Positions 1 through 6,452 of a stretch of DNA of 34,400 nucleotides are shown piece after piece. A model generated the notes under the pieces. It was not told where the DNA came from. It did no database searches and saw only the letters and a program-made list of their open reading frames with translations. A program made the translations under genes and the position numbers. The number at the start of each line of letters is the position of its first letter. The first letter of the stretch is position 1. The DNA is taken from assembly GCF_001953875.1 (NCBI RefSeq), contig NZ_MQUR01000082.1:443-34842 (forward strand). Direction: 5' to 3'. This DNA comes from Streptomyces amritsarensis (lineage in GTDB: Bacteria > Actinomycetota > Actinomycetes > Streptomycetales > Streptomycetaceae).

Positions 1-41
1 GGTACGTCCTGCGCAGCCGCGGCCTCCTGGTCAAGAGCTGA
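1..41 (+). CDS. 3' end of an upstream CDS (partial)
   Basis: The first bases read in frame (from base 3) as YVLRSRGLLVKS followed by TGA at 39-41. Only 12 residues are visible, so the product cannot be identified. The stop lies 5 nt before the ATG of the chelatase-like gene at 47, which points to one operon with the gene upstream. In actinomycetes CbiX-like genes often sit beside sulfate-assimilation or transport genes, but nothing here proves that. Confidence 0.6.
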   Translation, partial: YVLRSRGLLVKS

Positions 42-46
42 CGCGC

Positions 47-802
47 ATGTCGCCCGCCCTGCTGGTCATCGCCCACGGCAGCCGCGATCCGCGGCACGCC
101 GCGACCGTGCACGCCCTCACCCGGCGGGTGCGGGCGCTGCGGCCCGGACTGCGCGTGGAGACGGCCTTCCTGGACTTCAACGCCCCGCGGGTCGAGCAGG
201 TGCTGTCGGCGCTGCACGCCGACGGTGTCCGCGACGTGGTGGCCCTGCCGCTGCTGTTGACCCGGGCCTTCCACGCGAAGGCCGACATCCCGGCGGCGCT
301 GTCGGAGGCGCTGACCCGCCTGCCGGGCCTGACGGTCTCGGTGGCGGACGTCCTCGGGCCGTCCCCGCTGCTCGTCGAGGCGCTCGAACGCCGGCTGTCC
401 GAAGCCGGCCTCACCCCGGCGGACCGCGCCACCACCGCGGTGGTGCTCGCGTCCGCCGGTTCCACGGACCCGGAGGCGATCGCAGTGATCGCTGAAATCG
501 CGCGGGAGTGGCGGCACACCGGTTGGTGCGCCGTGCGGCCTGCGTTCGCCTCCGCCGCTCTGCCCCGTACGGAGGACGCCGTACGGGCCCTGCGCGCCGA
601 GGGCTTCGACCGGGTGGCGGTGGCCCCGTACGTCATCGCCCCCGGCAGGCTCCCGGACCGCATCGCGGCGGGCGCCGGGGCCGCGGGCGCCGACGTCGTG
701 GCCGAGGTCCTGGGCGCCGCCCCGGAACTGGCCCGCCTGCTGCTGCACCGCTACGACGCGGCCGCGGCGGCACCCGCCCGGCTCCCGGCCCTGACGGCCT
801 GA
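47..802 (+). CDS. CbiX/SirB-like sirohydrochlorin (cobalto/ferro) chelatase family protein
   Basis: A 251-residue protein of the CbiX/SirB class II chelatase family, which inserts Fe or Co into sirohydrochlorin for siroheme or cobalamin. The N-terminal strand and metal-binding loop LLVIAHGSRDPRH place the expected histidine at His10. A second conserved histidine is in the AFHAKADIP segment (His76). The length fits a tandem of two CbiX modules. The second begins near residue 131 (VVLASAGSTDPEA), where the histidine of the HGS motif is replaced by Ala, so that half is probably non-catalytic. The ATG lies 5 nt after the preceding stop, so the two genes are probably cotranscribed. The 3' end faces panE with a 10 nt gap. 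Siroheme synthesis is the likeliest role, by inference from the family. Confidence 0.85.
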   Translation: MSPALLVIAHGSRDPRHAATVHALTRRVRALRPGLRVETAFLDFNAPRVEQVLSALHADGVRDVVALPLLLTRAFHAKADIPAALSEALTRLPGLTVSVADVLGPSPLLVEALERRLSEAGLTPADRATTAVVLASAGSTDPEAIAVIAEIAREWRHTGWCAVRPAFASAALPRTEDAVRALRAEGFDRVAVAPYVIAPGRLPDRIAAGAGAAGADVVAEVLGAAPELARLLLHRYDAAAAAPARLPALTA

Positions 803-812
803 CCCGCCCGCT

Positions 813-1814
813 CTACGTGCGGGCCGCGGCCTCGTCGGCCAGGGCCGTCAGGTCGGAGACGGACATCGCGCCCGGCGGCAGGCCCTCCCGGGCGAAGATG
901 TTCGCCGCGTGCCGCAGCACGTCGTTGACGGGGGTGGGCACCCCGTGGAGCCGGCCCAGCAGCGAGATCTCCCCGTTGAGGTAGTCCGCCTCCACCGAGC
1001 CCGTACCGCGGGCCAGGCTCTGCCAGGACGATCCGCCCCGCACGCCCGGCGGCTGCTCGACCTTCCCGTCGCGGGCCTGCGACTGCTCCGCGTCCGAGGC
1101 GTAGGCGATACCGGCCGCCCCGAAGGCGGCCTTCGCCTCGCGCACGGCCCGCAGCAGCAGCGCCGCCTTGGCCGGATCGGGCTCCGGGCCGGTCGTGGCC
1201 TGGATCGCGTTGCCCAGGTTCCCCAGCAGCTTCGCGTACTTCCACCGCATGACGTCCTCGACCAGCGGCGCCTCGAAGCCGGCCTTGGCGAGGTCCGCCG
1301 CGACGGTCCGGGCGAGCGCGTCCGTGCCGCCGGCGGCCCGGCCCAGGTGCAGGATGCCGGTCAGCGGGGTGCACAGCGCCGAGACCACGCCCGGCTCCAG
1401 GAAGGTGGCGGGCAGCCACACGCACACCCCGTACACGCGCGCGAAGCGCCGTAGCGCCAGCCGCTCGCTCTCCACCCCGTTCTGTGCGCAGAGCACCGGG
1501 AGCCGCTGTGCGGCCGTGCCGCCGCCCGCGACCTCCGCGTCGCCCCACGCGTCGAGCGCCGCGATCGCGTCCTGGGTCTTCACCGCCAGCACCAGCACGT
1601 CGTCCGGGCGCAGTTCGCCCATCTCGTCGGGTCCGGTGACGACCGGCAGCCGGTGCACCCGGTTCCCGTCCGCCGTCGTGAGCCGCAGCCCCCCGGCCCG
1701 CAGGGCCTCCGCGTGCGCGCCGCGCGCGACGAGGACGACCTCGCCGCCCGCCTCCGCGAGCCGTCCGCCGATGGTGGCGCCCACGGCGCCCGCGCCGATG
1801 ATGATGTACCGCAT
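813..1814 (-). CDS. 2-dehydropantoate 2-reductase family protein (PanE/ApbA-like)
   Basis: A 333-residue NADPH-dependent reductase of the ketopantoate reductase family. The Rossmann motif IIIGAGAVGATIGG is at residues 4-17. The adenine-loop region VLVARG is near 27-32. The KT segment VLAVKTQD is at 75-82 and QNGVES at 111-116. The substrate domain starts around 190 with RWKYAKLLGNLGNAI, which contains the candidate catalytic Lys (K192 or K195) and Asn199. The later segment GSSWQSLARG aligns with the SSM-Q-D region of PanE, with an altered middle. The start at 1814 is chosen because the Rossmann strand begins at once. No Shine-Dalgarno is evident; CAGGCT lies 7 nt upstream of the ATG and could be the -10 of a leaderless mRNA. 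Many actinomycete paralogs are not PanE itself, so the substrate is uncertain. Confidence 0.87.
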   Translation of the reverse strand: MRYIIIGAGAVGATIGGRLAEAGGEVVLVARGAHAEALRAGGLRLTTADGNRVHRLPVVTGPDEMGELRPDDVLVLAVKTQDAIAALDAWGDAEVAGGGTAAQRLPVLCAQNGVESERLALRRFARVYGVCVWLPATFLEPGVVSALCTPLTGILHLGRAAGGTDALARTVAADLAKAGFEAPLVEDVMRWKYAKLLGNLGNAIQATTGPEPDPAKAALLLRAVREAKAAFGAAGIAYASDAEQSQARDGKVEQPPGVRGGSSWQSLARGTGSVEADYLNGEISLLGRLHGVPTPVNDVLRHAANIFAREGLPPGAMSVSDLTALADEAAART

Positions 1815-1899
1815 GGCGATGAGCCTGGCACACCCGGTCGGCTCCGTCGCCCCCGGGGCCGGTGGCCGGTACCGCGCCGGTCCGGGGCAGGATGCTCCC

Positions 1900-2280
1900 A
1901 TGGGTGGGACGAAGGAGGCCGTGGCCGAGGCGGTCGCGTGCGAGATGCGGTTGATGGGTCCGGGCGTGCGGGCGTCGAGGGTCCTGGCGGACCGGCTCCT
2001 CGATCCGGAGTTCGTCGAGGTGGGGGCCTCGGGCCGCAGGTGGGACCGGGAGACGATGCTCGCGGCGCTGCCGGGCCTGGAGGGCGGCGCCGAGGACGGC
2101 CCGCTGTACGAGCCCGCCGGTATGGCGGGGGTCGAACTGGCGCCGGGGGTGGTGCACCTCACCTACGAGACCGTGATCGACGGGCGGCGGGCGCGCAGGA
2201 GTTCGATCTGGCGGACGTCGGCCGACGGGGCCGGCTGGCGGATGTACTACCACCAGGCCACCCCGGTGCCGGAGGGGTAG
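1900..2280 (+). CDS. NTF2-like / DUF4440-type small protein
   Basis: A 126-residue protein with the sequence order of a DUF4440 (NTF2-like, cone-fold) protein: an N-terminal helix (EAVACEMRLM), LLDPEFVEVGASGRRWDR near 31-48, then a beta-rich C-terminal half with VVHLTYETV and RRSSIWRTS, ending in WRMYYHQATP. The conserved Tyr/His-rich C-terminal strand is typical. No catalytic residue can be assigned; family members range from ketosteroid-isomerase-like enzymes to binding proteins. AGGA at 1889-1892 precedes the ATG by 7 nt. The gene is divergent from the PanE-like gene (85 nt apart) and convergent with the DUF1697 gene (8 nt apart). Confidence 0.75.
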   Translation: MGGTKEAVAEAVACEMRLMGPGVRASRVLADRLLDPEFVEVGASGRRWDRETMLAALPGLEGGAEDGPLYEPAGMAGVELAPGVVHLTYETVIDGRRARRSSIWRTSADGAGWRMYYHQATPVPEG

Positions 2281-2288
2281 ACAGCGGG

Positions 2289-2855
2289 TCAGGGACCGGT
2301 CAGCTCCACGAGCTTGGCGACGGTGTTCCAGTTGCGGGTGGTCGCGTCGATGCCTTTGGCGACGGCGGGTTTGGCGAGGGCCTCGGCCAGCTTGGAGCGG
2401 CCGAGGCCGTCGGGGGCGTAGAGGTAGAGGACGCGGTCGCCGAGGCGGTACTCCTCGGGGAGGAACGCGGCCGCGTCGAGTGCGGCGAAACGCTCCGGGC
2501 CGGGCTGCTCGGAGAAGAAGGTGGCGTGGAGCTGCTTGCCCTCCAGCTCGGCGGCCGGGAAGGGGCAGGCCTCCGCGACGGCGCGCAGGTACGCGCCGTC
2601 CACCACCAGGCAGGCGACCCGGAAGCCGAAGTGGGCCTCGACGGCCGCCTCCAGCTCCCGGGCGAGCGCCGCCGGATCGGTCCGCGCACTGCTGAAGACC
2701 GCGTTGCCGCTCTGCAGGTACGTCTGCACGTCGCCGTGCCCGAGTCCCTCCAGGACCGCGCGCAGTTCCGCCATCGGGACCTTCTTGCTGCCGCCGACGT
2801 TGATCCCGCGCAGCAGTGCGGCGTACGTGGTCGTCGCCGTGGCCTTCTTCGTCAT
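2289..2855 (-). CDS. DUF1697 family protein
   Basis: A 188-residue protein of the DUF1697 family, whose biochemical role is not established. The signature YAALLRGINVGGSKKVPM is at the N-terminus, followed by VQTYLQSGNAVFSS and a C-terminal RNWNTVAKL segment, all typical of the family at its usual length. The ATG at 2855 is preferred over an in-frame GTG at 2864 because AGGGTGG lies 5 nt upstream of the ATG and nothing comparable precedes the GTG. The start is 21 nt after the stop of the glycosyltransferase on the same strand, so both are probably expressed from the same strong promoter. Confidence 0.85.
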   Translation of the reverse strand: MTKKATATTTYAALLRGINVGGSKKVPMAELRAVLEGLGHGDVQTYLQSGNAVFSSARTDPAALARELEAAVEAHFGFRVACLVVDGAYLRAVAEACPFPAAELEGKQLHATFFSEQPGPERFAALDAAAFLPEEYRLGDRVLYLYAPDGLGRSKLAEALAKPAVAKGIDATTRNWNTVAKLVELTGP

Positions 2856-2876
2856 GGGGGCCACCCTAGGCCGCGG

Positions 2877-4079
2877 CTATGACAGTTCCGCCTCGATGAG
2901 GTCGGCGGCCTGGCGCGTGCCCCCCTCGGCGGTCATCCCGGCCCGGATCTCCTCGGCGCGGGCGGCGACGGCGGGGTCGGCGACGAGGGCGAGGACCGCC
3001 TCGCGGAGGGTGGCCGCGTCCGCGTCGGCCATCGGGACGTGTCGGGCGACGCCCAGGGCGGCCAGCATGTCGGCGTTGCCGAACTGGTCGACGGCCTGGG
3101 GGACGGCGACCATCGGGGTGGCGGTGGCGAGCCCCTCCTGGCTGCCGCCGGCGCCCGCGTGGGTGATGAAGGCGTCGGCCTGGCGCAGGATGTCCAGCTG
3201 GGGGACCCAGCGGTGGACCTCCACGTGGGCGGGGACCTCGCCGAGGTCCGCCTCGTCGGTGAACCTGCCGATCTGCAGGACGACGTACCAGTCGGGCAGG
3301 TCGGCGAAGGCGTCGATGCAGGCGCGGTAGAAGGCGGGCTGCTTGGTGAAGGTCGAGCCGAGTGAGACCAGGACGATCTTCCTGCCGTGGGCGGCCTCGG
3401 GCCTGTTCCAGGTGCCCTGGGTGGCGCTGCGGTCGCCCTGGCAGGCGCCGACGAAGGTGTGGACGGAGGCGTCGACGCGGTCGGCGTGGGGCTGGAGGGC
3501 CCGGGGGATCAGGACGAGGCTGCGGCGGGGGCGGCTCTGGAAGCGGTCGACCTGGTCGCCGAGGCCGTTCTCGGTGAGCCACGCCGCGAACTTGGCGTAG
3601 TAGGCCTGCCCGCGCTCGGACGCCTTCAGTTCGGCGAACATCGGCTCGGCCACCTCCTGTTCGTACCCCTCCCAGGCGACGAGGTTCGGGGAGAGCGAGA
3701 CGGCGGGGACACCCCAGCGGTGGGCGAGCACGGGTGCCGGGTAGGAGGTGATGTCGTGGAGGACGAGGTCCGGTTCGTCGCCCTCGAAGGCCGCGGCGAG
3801 CTGCGGAAGGGCCTGGACGGCGTCGTTCAGGAAGGGCTCCAGGTTGTCGATGAGTTCGGTGCCCCAGGCCTCCGGGTCGTCGTCGGTGGGGAGGGTGGAG
3901 GTGTAGATCACGGGCGTGGCGCCGGTCTCGGCGACCTTCTCGGCGAAGGCGGCGGGGATGGCGTAGCTGACGCGGTGGCCCCGGGCGACGAGCTCCCGGA
4001 TCACCTCGATGCTCGGGTTCACGTGCCCGTGGGCGGCGATGGAGAACATGGCGATGTGGGCGGGCTTGGCTGAGGTCAT
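2877..4079 (-). CDS. Macrolide glycosyltransferase, GT1 family (OleD/MgtA-like)
   Basis: A 400-residue GT-B fold glycosyltransferase very close in sequence to Streptomyces antibioticus OleD and MgtA, which inactivate macrolides by UDP-glucose-dependent glucosylation at the desosamine 2'-hydroxyl. The N-terminal IAMFSIAAHGHVNPS holds the catalytic base (His19 by position), and LVLHDITSYP supplies the partner Asp109. The C-terminal donor-binding segment HAGAGGSQEGLATATPM (307-323) and PQAVDQFGNA (327-336) is the GT1 PSPG-like region. There is no signal peptide or transmembrane segment, so the enzyme is cytoplasmic. No Shine-Dalgarno precedes the ATG; a clear promoter suggests a leaderless transcript. 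Likely role: self-protection or low-level macrolide resistance. Flavonoid and other acceptors are possible, because OleD is promiscuous. Confidence 0.93.
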   Translation of the reverse strand: MTSAKPAHIAMFSIAAHGHVNPSIEVIRELVARGHRVSYAIPAAFAEKVAETGATPVIYTSTLPTDDDPEAWGTELIDNLEPFLNDAVQALPQLAAAFEGDEPDLVLHDITSYPAPVLAHRWGVPAVSLSPNLVAWEGYEQEVAEPMFAELKASERGQAYYAKFAAWLTENGLGDQVDRFQSRPRRSLVLIPRALQPHADRVDASVHTFVGACQGDRSATQGTWNRPEAAHGRKIVLVSLGSTFTKQPAFYRACIDAFADLPDWYVVLQIGRFTDEADLGEVPAHVEVHRWVPQLDILRQADAFITHAGAGGSQEGLATATPMVAVPQAVDQFGNADMLAALGVARHVPMADADAATLREAVLALVADPAVAARAEEIRAGMTAEGGTRQAADLIEAELS

Positions 4080-4085
4080 GATCCG

Positions 4086-4114
4086 ACTCTAACGAGACGA
4101 TACGTCTCGTGCAA
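4086..4114 (-). promoter_or_regulatory. Promoter with embedded operator for the glycosyltransferase
   Basis: On the minus strand TTGCAC (4114-4109), a 17 nt spacer and TAGAGT (4091-4086) form a near-ideal vegetative promoter. The -10 ends 6 nt before the ATG at 4079, so transcription should start at or next to the start codon. The spacer holds a perfect inverted repeat: ACGAGACG (4092-4099), ATA, CGTCTCGT (4103-4110). A repressor bound there would block RNA polymerase directly. The dimensions fit a TetR-type operator. No regulator gene is adjacent. Confidence 0.8.
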
Positions 4115-4422
4115 GCTATTTCGGGTCGGGGCGCGGCCCAGGGGTCGTTCGCCTTCGACGGTGTCGGCCGAGCCCGCGCCGTCCGGTGCCGGGCAGCGCA
4201 CGGCGCAGGGACTGCCGGCGTACGGCACGCATGCGGGCGCCCCGACAACGCGGCGGGGTGCGGCGGCGGTGCCGGGCAGTGCGTCGGGGTGCGGCGGCGG
4301 GCGGTGCGGCGGCGGTGCCGGGCAGCGCGGGCCCGGCGCGATCCGCAGGGCGCTCCCCGGGGCCGGGCCGCCGGGCGGGTGAGGCATGGGGAGCCGACGT
4401 GAGCCGTCCGGGGCGCTGCTGT
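4115..4422. other. GC-rich intergenic stretch with direct repeats, no credible gene
   Basis: About 300 nt between the glycosyltransferase promoter and the response-regulator terminator. Open frames exist on both strands, but they encode low-complexity Gly/Ala/Arg-rich strings without a recognisable domain. A 23 bp direct repeat lies at 4257-4279 and 4303-4325, and a third shorter copy of GGTGCCGGGCAG at 4185-4196. I see no RNA gene here. Confidence 0.6.
4257..4325. repeat. 23 bp direct repeat, 46 bp period
   Basis: The block GGTGCGGCGGCGGTGCCG plus GGCAG occurs identically at 4257-4279 and 4303-4325. Its last 12 bases also occur at 4185-4196. Between the two copies is a partial GGGGTGCGGCGGCGG. 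This looks like local tandem duplication in non-coding DNA. Confidence 0.8.
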
Positions 4423-4463
4423 CCGGGCGGGGACTCGTGGGACAGGTCCCGGCACCCGCCCGG
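4423..4463 (-). terminator. Intrinsic-type hairpin terminator after the response regulator
   Basis: CCGGGCGGG (4423-4431) pairs perfectly with CCCGCCCGG (4455-4463). An inner GGGAC (4430-4434)/GTCCC (4446-4450) continues the stem through a small bulge. It begins one base after the response-regulator stop codon (4465-4467). There is no U tract, as is common for Streptomyces terminators. Confidence 0.7.
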
Positions 4464-4464
4464 C

Positions 4465-5127
4465 TCAGGTTCCGGGGAGGATGCGGCGCGTTTCGTAGGC
4501 CCACATCGCGATCTCGACCCGGTTGCGGGCGCCGAGTTTCGCCATCAGGCTGGCCAGATGCGTCTTCACCGTGCTGAGGCTGATGTGCAGTGCATCGGCG
4601 ATCTCGGTGTTGGTCAGCCCGCGGGCGACGGCGAGGAGGACCTGCTCCTCGCGGGCGGTGACGGGGGAGACCGGCTGGGTCACGGGCCGGCCGGCGGGCA
4701 GGTCCGCGAATGCCTGGAGCAGGCGGACGGTGACGCTGGGCGCTATGAGCGCCTCACCCCCGGACGCCGACCGTACGGCCTGCGCCAGAAGGTCCGGTCC
4801 CGTGTCCTTGAGGAGGAATCCGCGGGCGCCGGCACGCAGCGCGCCGTAGACGTACTCGTCGAGGTCGAACGTGGTGATGACGACCACGGCCAGCGGGTCG
4901 GGGACGCCCGGGCCGGCGACCAGCCGGGTGGCCTCCAGCCCGTCGAGTACGGGCATGCGGATGTCGAACAGGCAGACGTCGGGGCGTAGTTCGCGGGCCA
5001 GACGTACCGCCTCCCGCCCGTCGGCGGCCTCGCCGACCACCTCGATGCCGGGCTGGGCGTTCAGCATGATCCGCAACCCGGTGCGGATGATCGTCTGGTC
5101 GTCAGCGACGAGGACGCGAATGGACAC
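4465..5127 (-). CDS. NarL/FixJ-family response regulator
   Basis: A 220-residue two-component response regulator. The receiver domain (about 1-120) has the acidic pair Asp9/Asp10, the phosphoacceptor Asp55 in CLFDIRMPVLDG, the ITT switch threonine near 83 and the LLKDT lysine near 105. A LuxR-type helix-turn-helix occupies about 150-208 (VTAREEQVLLAVARG, then LTNTEIADALHISLSTVKTH), so it is a DNA-binding transcription factor. The start is GTG at 5127, giving the usual MSIRVLVADDQ-like N-terminus. It has GAGGAG 8 nt upstream, and this start lies 26 nt inside the 3' end of the kinase gene, so translation is probably coupled. It is the cognate partner of that kinase. The likely target is the divergent MMPL transporter gene, by context only. 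Confidence 0.93.
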   Translation of the reverse strand: MSIRVLVADDQTIIRTGLRIMLNAQPGIEVVGEAADGREAVRLARELRPDVCLFDIRMPVLDGLEATRLVAGPGVPDPLAVVVITTFDLDEYVYGALRAGARGFLLKDTGPDLLAQAVRSASGGEALIAPSVTVRLLQAFADLPAGRPVTQPVSPVTAREEQVLLAVARGLTNTEIADALHISLSTVKTHLASLMAKLGARNRVEIAMWAYETRRILPGT

Positions 5128-6274
5128 CGCTCTCGCTCCTCGCCCTCGGCAGTTCGGCTTCGACATGCCAGCCCCGGTCGGTACCCGGGCCGGCTCGTAG
5201 TGTGCCGCCGAGCAGGATCGCACGCTCGCGCAGTCCGGTGAGTCCGTATCCGTCGCGACCCCGGCCGGTGCGCCTGCCGTTGTCGCGCACGCTCACCCGT
5301 ACCGTGTGCTGTTGCGCGGCGACCCGAACGACGAGCTCGGTCGCGTCGACCGCATGGCGCAGCGCGTTGGTCACCGACTCCTGCACGATCCGGTAGACGG
5401 CCGCGTCCACGGCCGGGGCCAGCGCGTCCAGTTCGCCGTCGAGCCCCAGGTCGACCCGGAGCCGTCCGCCCGGGATGCGCACCAGGCGCTCCAGATCCGC
5501 GACTCCGGCAGGGGGCGCCAGCTCGGCGCCGACCCCGCGGTCGCGCAGCGCGGCGACCATGGCGCGCATTTCCTCCAGCGTGCGCGCCCCTTCCTCCTCG
5601 ACCCCCTCCAGCGCCTCGACGGCGGCGGACGGGTCGGTGCCCGCGAGCACCCGGCCCGCCTGGGCGATGATCACCATGGCCGACACGTGGTGGGCCACCG
5701 TGTCGTGCAGTTCCCGGGCGAGCTGCTCGCGCTCGCGGGAGCGCACCTGCTCCAACTGCCGCTCGCGAGCGGTCACCCGGAACCGCACGGCAGCCCCGAC
5801 CACCCCGGGCAGCAGCAGGAAGACGAGGCCCACGACCTTTTCGACGACCGGGGTCTCGTCCATGACGACACACAGCGTCCCGACCGCGAGGATCACCGCG
5901 CCGCCCAGCACGACCTCGCGTCCCGATCCCCACCGGGGCAGCGCGTACACCAGCACGAGCACGACCGCGCCGGTGTACAGGCCGACGGGCTCGCGCGGTG
6001 CGCCGACGAGGGAGGAGACCTGGAGCAGGGCCACCGAGCCGAACGCCAGCGTCACCATCGCCAGCGGCCGGGTCCGGCGCCACAGGGGCAGCAGGCACAG
6101 CCATACGGCGAACACCACCGCCACCGGCCGCCACACTACGTTCTCGCGCAGGGTGGCCTCCAGCGCCACACCGGCGAGGCCCGCGGCGAGCAGCGCCCAG
6201 TCCCGCCGCACCCGGGCGGGCGCGCCGGGCGGCCGGGGTTCGGTCCACAGGGTTCGCAGGTCGTCTCGGAGCAC
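5102..6274 (-). CDS. NarL-type sensor histidine kinase (HisKA_3/HATPase)
   Basis: A 390-residue membrane histidine kinase. Hydrophobic segments near 26-42, 48-64, 71-90, 98-113, 120-137 and 147-165 form a membrane sensor region with no sizeable extracytoplasmic domain, as in DesK-like intramembrane-sensing kinases. The dimerisation helix has the phosphorylation site ARELHDTVAHHVSAM with His190. The ATPase domain shows the N box QESVTNALRHA (298-308), DNG at 331-333 and the glycine-rich GYGLTGLRER (342-351). The DNG motif is followed by an unusual RRTGRGR stretch, shortening the ATP lid. The start is GTG at 6274. No Shine-Dalgarno is seen; TAGGCT lies 7 nt upstream and suggests a leaderless mRNA. 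It forms an operon with the regulator, divergent from the MMPL gene. Confidence 0.92.
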   Translation of the reverse strand: MLRDDLRTLWTEPRPPGAPARVRRDWALLAAGLAGVALEATLRENVVWRPVAVVFAVWLCLLPLWRRTRPLAMVTLAFGSVALLQVSSLVGAPREPVGLYTGAVVLVLVYALPRWGSGREVVLGGAVILAVGTLCVVMDETPVVEKVVGLVFLLLPGVVGAAVRFRVTARERQLEQVRSREREQLARELHDTVAHHVSAMVIIAQAGRVLAGTDPSAAVEALEGVEEEGARTLEEMRAMVAALRDRGVGAELAPPAGVADLERLVRIPGGRLRVDLGLDGELDALAPAVDAAVYRIVQESVTNALRHAVDATELVVRVAAQQHTVRVSVRDNGRRTGRGRDGYGLTGLRERAILLGGTLRAGPGTDRGWHVEAELPRARSESGVHSRPRR

Positions 6275-6281
6275 GGTTCAC

Positions 6282-6287
6282 AGCCTA
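6282..6287 (-). promoter_or_regulatory. Candidate -10 element for the kinase/regulator operon
   Basis: TAGGCT on the minus strand fits the actinobacterial TANNNT -10 pattern. It ends 7 nt before the GTG start at 6274, the spacing expected for a leaderless transcript. I see no convincing -35 at 17-19 nt, so this rests on the -10 and on the absence of a Shine-Dalgarno. Confidence 0.35.
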
Positions 6288-6402
6288 GAGACCCTGGCGT
6301 GCCGCGCATCGGCCGAAAGGACGGGTCGTCACTCCGCCCCCGGGCCGACGGATCCGCGGCCCGTGGGCCGATGCCGCAGAGCGCCGTGGCGTGGAGCCTC
6401 GA

Positions 6403-6435
6403 CATCGTCCGGCCTTACAAGGACGGCCGGCGATG
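6403..6435. repeat. Inverted repeat upstream of the MMPL transporter
   Basis: CATCGTCCGGCC (6403-6414) faces GGCCGGCGATG (6425-6435). The arms match at 11 positions with one extra T in the left arm, across a 10 nt loop. It lies just upstream of the Shine-Dalgarno and 17 nt before the ATG of the transporter. It could be an operator, for instance for the divergent response regulator or another dimeric factor, or an mRNA leader hairpin. Confidence 0.55.
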
Positions 6436-6452
6436 TGGTTCTGGAGGACCCG

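Noticed and set aside
4257..4325. CRISPR-like array
   Set aside because: There are only two or three GC-rich copies, without regular spacers and without cas genes.
4109..4402. Short open frames between the glycosyltransferase and the response regulator
   Set aside because: They are Gly/Ala/Arg strings built from the local direct repeats, with no Shine-Dalgarno and no domain.
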